Below are positions 1 to 5,257 of a DNA stretch of 5,257 bases, in pieces. Within the stretch, counting starts at the first letter, position 1; the number at the start of each line of letters is the position of its first letter. The translations under genes were made by a program, and so were the position numbers. The notes beneath the pieces were generated by a model that was not told the origin of the DNA, did no database searches, and saw only the letters and a program-made list of their open reading frames with translations. The DNA comes from Sphingomonadales bacterium. Its GTDB lineage: Bacteria; Pseudomonadota; Alphaproteobacteria; Sphingomonadales; Sphingomonadaceae. Where the stretch lies: the NCBI GenBank assembly GCA_025360285.1, contig JANYCM010000405.1, positions 1-5,257 of the forward strand, given 5' to 3'.

Positions 1-8
1 GTGGTCAT
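1..8 (-). CDS. Probable start of a further minus-strand gene (partial, runs off left edge)
   Basis: Read on the minus strand, an ATG at 8-6 is preceded by a good Shine-Dalgarno sequence, AGGAAG (plus positions 14-19), with a 5-nt spacer. Only the first two codons (Met-Thr) and part of a third lie inside the window, so no product can be named. The gene would lie downstream of the lipocalin-like gene on the same strand, about 170 nt after its stop. It could be the next gene of the same transcript or a separately transcribed one. A competing ATG at 60-58 on the same strand is also open to the window edge, in another frame, but lacks a comparable ribosome binding site. The call rests only on the start signal. 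Confidence 0.3.
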
Positions 9-13
9 GGCGG

Positions 14-19
14 CTTCCT
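14..19 (-). promoter_or_regulatory. Candidate ribosome binding site for the left-edge gene
   Basis: The minus strand reads AGGAAG followed by CCGCC and then ATG. This is a near-consensus Shine-Dalgarno sequence at a normal distance and the main reason for proposing a gene start at position 8. I found no convincing -35/-10 pair between here and the stop codon at 180. Confidence 0.35.
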
Positions 20-79
20 GTTATCTGATCGGGTGCGCCGAAGCGCTTGCCAAGAACCATGCAAAGCCCGTGCCAAGTG

Positions 80-94
80 AAAAACCGCGGTTTT
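80..94 (-). terminator. Possible weak intrinsic terminator of the ABC operon
   Basis: Read on the minus strand, AAAACCGCGGTTTT is a perfect 14-bp palindrome running into a five-T tract, 86 nt past the stop of the last operon gene. With a CGCG loop the stem is only five pairs, four of them A-U, so it would be weak. An upstream stem (TTTGGG at 113-108 with CCCAAA at 97-92, minus-strand reading) shares bases with it, so the two cannot form together. It may instead be a protein-binding palindrome. Confidence 0.25.
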
Positions 95-179
95 GGGGCA
101 GTTGCGGCCCAAATCGCCGCGCAAATTGCGATTAGGGTCAACCGCCGTTGCAGATTGCAAAGTGCAAAATGCGAATGAC

Positions 180-1229
180 CTACATTTTCAAGGCGGTCTG
201 ATAGCCCGTCATCTCGAGATAGCCGCGGCCGCCCGGCACGCGCACCGCGCCTTCCCAATAGACCGGGCCGCCGCCGCGCCGGCTGTCGAGTTCCTGATCA
301 TCGAACAGCGGTGTCACCGGCCAGCGCTGCACCCGGCCATCAAGACGCACGCGCACGGCGGGCGCGACCGGGTAGCGCGTGCCGGTGCGCGGTGATTGCC
401 ACGGCCGGCCGGGCTCGAACTGCACATCCCCCGGTGCCAGCACAGTCTGCCGGCCATCGGCGCGGCGCAGCGAACCCCCGGCCCATACGGCGCGGCCCTG
501 GGCATCGCGCACCTGGAACAGCGTCAACGCGCCGCCATCATCAAGGTTCAGCCCCAGCCAGTCCCAGCCCACCGCGCGGGGATTGAGCAGGGTGGATGAC
601 CATTCGCGATCAATCCACGCGGTGCCGATGACCGGCTCGCTGGCGTTGCCGCGGCGCACGGTCCCCGTCACCTGCACATGGGGCAGGCTGTAATAATGGC
701 TGGCCTCGGCGGGGGCGGGGCCCTTGCGGCTATAGCCGGCATCGCCTTGCAGCAGCACCGCCTGCGTCGGCGTCAGCGCCAGATCGAGCGCAAAATCCGG
801 CCCGGCGACATGGGCATCGAAGTGGCCATCGGGCCGGCGTTCCATATGCCAGTCATCGACATTTACCGCGGTATCGCCGGCCGCCGCGCCCGCCAGGCCA
901 AAGCCGGCCCGGGCGATGTGCTGGCCATGGCGCAACCGGCCCAGCGCCGGATCGGCGAGCGCCGCATGGGCGAAAATGATCTGGCGCGGCGCAAAGGCGC
1001 TGGGGTTGGCGTCGCCTGGCGCCGGGCGAATGCGGAAGAAGGTGATCTGAAAGCCAAGGTCGCTGCCCTTGGCGGTCTTCAGCCAGCCGGTGACATACCA
1101 CCATTCGGTGCGATAATCCGGGTGGGCGCCATGGTCGGCGGGAAAGTGCAGGACGGTGCCGGGCTTTACAATCGGGTAGGGCACGGCCGCGACGGCGAAC
1201 AGCAGCAGCAAGGCGAGGAACCGCCGCAT
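180..1229 (-). CDS. Exported lipocalin-like protein of the CrtC/AttH family
   Basis: A 349-residue protein of the family shared by the AttH component of AttEFGH ABC systems and carotenoid 1,2-hydratase (CrtC N-terminal, lipocalin-like fold). Residues 1-15 or so form a signal-peptide-like stretch (MRRF, then a Leu/Ala core) with no lipobox Cys, so the protein is probably periplasmic or membrane-anchored. The diagnostic motif HPDYRTEWWYVTGWL is at about 36-50. It is followed by GFQITFFR (59-66), SHYYSLPHVQVTGTV (177-191), the conserved WIDREW (205-210) and GWDWLGLNL (221-229). The C-terminal part fits a second lipocalin-like domain. I chose the ATG at 1229 because it overlaps the permease stop as TGATG. 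In-frame TTG (1235) and GTG (1232) codons lie just upstream and would add two residues or one. It is the last gene of the operon. Binding or chaperoning a hydrophobic substrate is an inference; no ligand is known, and hydratase activity is unlikely given the ABC context. Confidence 0.9.
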   Translation of the reverse strand: MRRFLALLLLFAVAAVPYPIVKPGTVLHFPADHGAHPDYRTEWWYVTGWLKTAKGSDLGFQITFFRIRPAPGDANPSAFAPRQIIFAHAALADPALGRLRHGQHIARAGFGLAGAAAGDTAVNVDDWHMERRPDGHFDAHVAGPDFALDLALTPTQAVLLQGDAGYSRKGPAPAEASHYYSLPHVQVTGTVRRGNASEPVIGTAWIDREWSSTLLNPRAVGWDWLGLNLDDGGALTLFQVRDAQGRAVWAGGSLRRADGRQTVLAPGDVQFEPGRPWQSPRTGTRYPVAPAVRVRLDGRVQRWPVTPLFDDQELDSRRGGGPVYWEGAVRVPGGRGYLEMTGYQTALKM

Positions 1230-3762
1230 CACCAATCATCCCGCACGGCGCGCACCGCCGCCACGCCCACGGCGCGCTGGCCGGCCAGCCGCGCCGTCCC
1301 CGCCGCCGCCAGCACCAGCGCCGGCACCAGCGCCGCTAGCAGGCCCCAGGGCAACCGCATGTCCATCGTCCAGTGAAAGCTCTGCGGGTTGACGACATGG
1401 ATCAGCACCTGGCTCATCACCACCCCCAGCCCCAGCCCGGCGATGACCCCGACCAGCCCGAGCAGACCGCCTTCGATGGTCAGCATGGCGAAAATCTGCC
1501 GCCGCTGCACCCCCAGGTGCCGCAACATGCCGAATTCGCGGGCGCGGGCCAGCACCTGCGCGGAAAAGGTCGTGGCGACGCCGATCAGCCCGATGGCGAT
1601 GGCAATGGCCTCCAGCGCATAGGTGACGGCAAAGCTGCGATCGAAAATGCGCAGCGCCATCACCCGCATCTGGCGCGGTTCGGCGAACAACGCCGCCCCC
1701 GCCAACCCCGGCGGCAAGCGCGCCGTCAATGCCGCCGTCATGCCAGGCAATGCCGAACCCGGCACCACATCGATCGCTGCCTCGGTTTTGCTGGCATCGC
1801 CGGTCAGCCGGATGAAATCGGCATCGGCCATGGTGACGGCGCCGAATTGCCGGGCATAGTCCCGCCACACGCCGGCCACGAACACCGGCTGCGCCCGGCC
1901 ACCCAGCGGCAAAGTGAAGGTCGCGCCGGGTTTCAGTCCATAAAGCCAGCCCATCGGTTCCGACACCCACACCGGCACCGCACCGGCCGGCACCGGCAGC
2001 GAGGCGCCCAGCAGCGGCAGGCTCGCCCCCGGCTGGGCCCGGTCGATCGCCTGCCCGCTCAGCACCACCGGCGGCAGGGTGGGGGACAGCCGCAGCGGCA
2101 TCTGGCGCACGAACCGCATCGATGTCACCCCCGGCGTCGCCGCCAGACGCGCCTGGGTGGCCGGATCAAGCCCCGCTGCCTCGCTGCCTTCGATATGCAG
2201 ATACAGGTCCGACGGCAGGATCTGCACCAGCCAGTCATCGACCGAACCGCGAAAGCTCGACACCATCACCGCCATTGCCACCATCAGGCTGGTACTGGCG
2301 ACGATCCCGCACAGCGCCACCGCCGCTTGTGATGGCGCCCCCCACAGGCGTTTCAGCGCCAGATCGGCCGGCACCGGCCAGGCGCGGGCGAGCAGCGGCG
2401 ACAGCAGCCGCCGCGCCAGCCAGGGCATCGCCGCCACCCCGCCGGCCAGCAGCAGCGCCATCGCCGCATAGCCGAGCAGCGGCAGCCCCCATAGCGGCGG
2501 GCCGAGCGCGGCGACCCCGCCGGCGATCAATAGTGCCAGCGCCGGCCAACCCTGTGGCTGCCGGCGCGGATCGGCGGCGTCGCCGCTGCTTTTCAGCGCC
2601 ACCGCCGGCTGTGCCTGCGCCGCCTCGTGCGCTGGCAGCAGGCTGCTGATCAGCGCGACGATGATGCCCAGCCCGGCAAAGCCCAGCGCCGCCAGCGGCG
2701 GGAATATCACCACCAGCGGCACCCCCCGGCCGAAACCACCCCCCAGATCGCCGCCGAGCAGCGCCACCGCCAGCACCGCCAGGCCATAACCTAGCGCCAG
2801 CCCCAGCCCGGCGCCCACCACGCCGACCAGCCCGCCCTCCACCACCACCTGCGCCAGCAACGCCCGCCGTCGCAGCCCCAGCACGCGCAGCAGCGCAAAG
2901 TGCGGCCGCCGCCGCGCCACCGACAGCGATTGCGCCGAATAGACCAGGAACCCGCCGGTCAGCAGCGCCACCATCGCCAGCATTTCCAGATTGACGCGAT
3001 AGGCGCGCGACAGGCTGTCGCTGCGCTGCGCCTCGCTCGCCGCGGTGATGATTTCGGCATCGGCGGGCAGGATGCGATTGAGCGCCGCCGTCACCGCCGC
3101 GCGGTCGCTGCCCTCTGCCAGCCGCACATCGATGCGGTGCAGCCGGCCCAACTGCCCGAAGCGCCATTGTGCGGCGGCAATATCAACAACCGCCAGCGCC
3201 TGGTCATCACCGGGCAATATGCCGGCGATGGTGAAGCGCCGCGTGGTGCCGGCGGCGGTTATGGCGACGGTCGAACCAACGCCGCCACCGGTCAGCGCCA
3301 GCGCGCCGCGCGTGACGAACAGCGCCTCCGGGTCAAAGCCGCCGCCGCCCCCCGGCCCGCCCATCGGCCGGCCGACCAGCGCCGGCGTCACCATCGCGGC
3401 GCGCAGCGGATCGAGCCCCAGCACGGTCAGCCGCCGCCGCCCCGCCATGCCGAAACGCGCCCGCGCCGGGGGGCCGCTGCTCGCCGCCAGTTCGACGACC
3501 GGGCTGGCCATGGCGACTCCCGGCGCGCGGGCGACGCGGGGGTAAAGCCCCTCGGCAAAGCCCGCCGGGCTGATGGCATGGATTTGCAGATCGGCGGCAC
3601 CGTTCACCGTGCTGATGGCGCGGGCGAAACTGTCGAGCGCGGTGCGGTTGACGATATGGACGGCAAAGCCCAGCGCCACGCCAACGGCAATGGCCAGCGC
3701 GCCGATGATGGCCCGTGCCGGATGCGCGCGCCATTCGCCGCCGACCAGCCAGCGCGCCGCGA

Positions 3763-3766
<4 letters not shown>
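1229..3766 (-). CDS. Fused FtsX-type ABC transporter permease (AttF/AttG-like, 10 TM)
   Basis: An 845-residue inner-membrane permease of the LolC/MacB/FtsX superfamily. It carries two FtsX modules in one chain, joined by two extra membrane segments. Likely membrane segments, judged by eye: 19-39, 261-280, 305-338, 350-377, 407-425, 428-448, 480-504, 715-738, 760-790 and 806-826. Two large periplasmic domains lie at about 40-260 and 505-712. Each FtsX module has the cytoplasmic coupling motif after its first helix: RPHFALLRVLGLRRR (287-301) and REFGMLRHLGVQRRQ (743-757). The C-terminal NPQSFHWTMDMRLPWG (about 793-808) and the ending AVRAVRDDW fit the AttG type. The ATG overlaps the ATPase stop as ATGA, with only a weak ribosome binding site, so translation is probably coupled. 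In this superfamily the ATPase moves the periplasmic domains mechanically rather than opening a classical channel. The substrate is unknown. A Gly-rich loop (136-143) sits in the first periplasmic domain. Confidence 0.93.
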
Positions 3767-4443
<677 letters not shown>

Positions 4444-4540
4444 GCGAGAACGTTAGCCGATGATGAAACCAAGGCCAGTGCTTTGCGGGGGTGTGGCGCT
4501 ATGACCGGGTGGGGAGTCCAGGCCCGGCAGCGCTGCTGTT

Positions 4541-4571
4541 CCAACGTTCGCCTGTTGGCATCCGTTGCCAA
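4541..4571. promoter_or_regulatory. Paired inverted repeats, candidate operator
   Basis: Two interlocking inverted repeats are visible. CCAAC (4541-4545) pairs with GTTGG (4554-4558) across 8 nt, and TTGGCA (4555-4560) pairs with TGCCAA (4566-4571) across 5 nt. The shared TTGG segment belongs to both, giving three half-sites in a row. The position, 130-160 nt upstream of the receptor start and about 100 nt upstream of the operon start, suits a regulator acting on both. No regulator gene is in the window and no protein can be assigned. Confidence 0.35.
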
Positions 4572-4593
4572 AATGTCGCGCTCGCACAGTATT

Positions 4594-4604
4594 TTGCGCT
4601 GCAA
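4594..4604. promoter_or_regulatory. TTGC-N3-GCAA palindrome upstream of the receptor
   Basis: A short dyad, TTGC-GCT-GCAA, lies about 97 nt before the receptor ATG and overlaps the best -10-like stretch (TATTTT, 4590-4595). A protein bound here could block transcription of the receptor. The arms are only four bases long, so chance occurrence is quite possible. Confidence 0.25.
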
Positions 4605-4684
4605 CAATCCTGTCATACGCGGCGCGCATGGGAGCGCTGCTGCCGCCGGATCACTTACGCGAAAAGCCATGGCAGACCAGTTCC

Positions 4685-4690
4685 AGGGAG
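4685..4690 (+). promoter_or_regulatory. Ribosome binding site of the receptor gene
   Basis: AGGGAG ends 10 nt before the ATG at 4701. It fixes the start of the receptor and agrees with a complete signal peptide beginning exactly there. Confidence 0.6.
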
Positions 4691-4700
4691 ATTTCATCAC

Positions 4701-5257
4701 ATGTCGCGTTCATCTTACACGGCGCTTTTGCTTGCCGGCATAGCGCCCTTCGTCCTTTTGGCTACCGCGCCCGCCATGGCTGCCGATGCGACCCCGCCGG
4801 TGGCGGCGGCCGATGCCGGCGACGAAGGCGTCATCACCGTCACCGCGCAGCGCCGGTCCGAAAATGCGCTGGCCGTGCCGGTCGCAGTGTCGGTGCTGCG
4901 CGCTGATACGCTGCATGATATCCAGGCCGCCGGCGCCGATACGTTGCTGTCGCTGTCGGGCCGGGTGCCCGGCCTGTATGTCGAATCGACCACCGGGCGC
5001 ATCTTCCCGCGCTTCTACATCCGCGGGCTCGGCAACATCGATTTCTACCTCGGCGCCTCGCAGCCGGTCACCGTGATCCAGGACGACGTCGTCGAGGAGC
5101 ACGTCGTGCTCAAGTCGAACCCTGCGTTCGACATCGGCCAGGTCGAAGTGCTCAAGGGCCCGCAAGGTTCGCTGTTCGGGCGCAACACCACCGCAGGCAT
5201 CGTCAAGTTCGATAGCGCGCGGCCCACCGATACCCTCGCCGGGCAGGCTTCGCTGAG
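4701..5257 (+). CDS. TonB-dependent outer-membrane receptor, N-terminal part (runs off right edge)
   Basis: The first 185 codons of a TonB-dependent receptor; the frame stays open to the window end, so the beta-barrel is missing here. Residues 1-27 form a signal peptide (MSRSSYTALL, hydrophobic core, cleavage likely after APAMA). A TonB-box-like segment EGVITVTAQRR follows at 42-52, then the plug domain from about 55. Plug landmarks are PVAVSVL (60-66), FYIRGLGNIDF (105-115), the QPVTVIQDDVV segment (121-131) and the hallmark QVEVLKGPQGSLFGRNTTAGIV (147-168). There is no N-terminal secretin/TonB signalling domain, so it is not a FecA-type transducer. Such receptors import siderophores, cobalamin, saccharides, aromatics or other nutrients using TonB-ExbBD energy. 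The substrate cannot be read from the plug. The plug wording resembles the large receptor families of sphingomonads. A complete receptor of this type usually has 700-900 residues. Confidence 0.93.
   Translation, partial: MSRSSYTALLLAGIAPFVLLATAPAMAADATPPVAAADAGDEGVITVTAQRRSENALAVPVAVSVLRADTLHDIQAAGADTLLSLSGRVPGLYVESTTGRIFPRFYIRGLGNIDFYLGASQPVTVIQDDVVEEHVVLKSNPAFDIGQVEVLKGPQGSLFGRNTTAGIVKFDSARPTDTLAGQASL

Larger units (their letters stand above)
9..179. other. Intergenic stretch after the ABC operon, rich in short palindromes
   Basis: No convincing gene lies between the stop of the lipocalin-like gene and the presumed start at position 8. The stretch is less GC-rich than the flanking genes. 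It contains a perfect 14-bp palindrome (81-94), a 6-bp stem (92-97 with 108-113), a CGCAA-A-TTGCG palindrome (120-130) and three copies of GCAAANTGC (121-129, 157-165, 164-172). The plus-strand frame open from 1 to 135 has no family resemblance and is not called. Confidence 0.5.
4444..4700. promoter_or_regulatory. Divergent control region between the ABC operon and the receptor gene
   Basis: This 257-nt stretch separates two genes that point away from each other, so it must hold the promoter for the receptor and probably the one for the operon. It has several inverted repeats (CCAAC/GTTGG, TTGGCA/TGCCAA, TTGC-N3-GCAA), all in 4541-4604. For the receptor a weak sigma70-like pair could be TTGCCA (4565-4570) and TATTTT (4590-4595), but the 19-nt spacer is long. 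For the operon, a TAACGT-like -10 element (minus strand, near 4455-4450) lies very close to the GTG start, which would fit a leaderless transcript. None of the promoter elements is strong. Confidence 0.5.

Noticed and set aside
1..135. A plus-strand frame open from the left edge to a TAG at 133-135, possibly the 3' end of a gene
   Set aside because: Its 44 codons match nothing I recognise and include an unusual run of Cys, Trp and Asn codons. The minus-strand start signal at position 8 competes with it.
180..1229. Reading the CrtC-like protein as a carotenoid 1,2-hydratase
   Set aside because: It shares the family fold and the EWWY motif, but it has a signal peptide and is translationally coupled to ABC transporter genes, with no carotenoid genes nearby. 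An AttH-type role fits better.
678..1376. A 232-codon plus-strand open frame opposite the lipocalin-like gene
   Set aside because: No motif is visible, and the minus strand carries the conserved EWWY and WIDREW motifs over the same bases.
1373..2332. A 319-codon plus-strand open frame inside the permease gene
   Set aside because: It has a His/Gln/Arg-rich low-complexity composition and no ribosome binding site or family resemblance. The opposite strand encodes the clear FtsX domain.
4594..4604. Calling TTGC-N3-GCAA a binding site for a specific regulator such as PhaR
   Set aside because: The dyad shape is similar to TGC-rich regulator sites, but the arms are only four bases long and no polyhydroxyalkanoate gene is present.
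4710..5165. A 151-codon minus-strand open frame opposite the receptor
   Set aside because: It is a shadow of the receptor frame, whose plug-domain motifs are unmistakable on the plus strand.

Overview
The window looks like chromosomal DNA of a GC-rich alphaproteobacterium, most likely a sphingomonad (Sphingomonadales). This rests on the very high GC content, the dense G/C third-position coding, and the wording of the plug domain of the TonB-dependent receptor at the right end, which resembles the large sphingomonad receptor families. No mobile element, tRNA, rRNA or CRISPR array was seen.

Layout from left to right. Positions 1-179 are non-coding apart from the probable start of a further minus-strand gene at position 8, which runs off the left edge. 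This stretch also holds small palindromes and a possible weak terminator. Positions 180-4443 hold one compact minus-strand operon, transcribed from right to left. It encodes a LolD/MacB-class ABC ATPase (4443-3763), a fused ten-segment FtsX-type permease (3766-1229), and an exported lipocalin-like protein of the CrtC/AttH family (1229-180). The junctions overlap by 4 nt (ATGA) and 1 nt (TGATG), so translation is probably coupled. Positions 4444-4700 form a divergent control region with several inverted repeats. From 4701 to the right edge runs the 5' part of a plus-strand TonB-dependent outer-membrane receptor, open at the end of the window.

The three operon genes match the Att-type arrangement (AttE ATPase, AttF/AttG permease, AttH lipocalin-like protein), with the two permease halves in one polypeptide. 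By family analogy the ATPase would power a mechanotransmission permease of the LolCDE/MacB type. That permease would act on, or hand over, a hydrophobic or envelope-associated substrate in the periplasm, and the CrtC-like protein is the natural candidate binding partner. The substrate is unknown. The receptor faces away from the operon and shares its control region, so co-regulation is possible but not shown.
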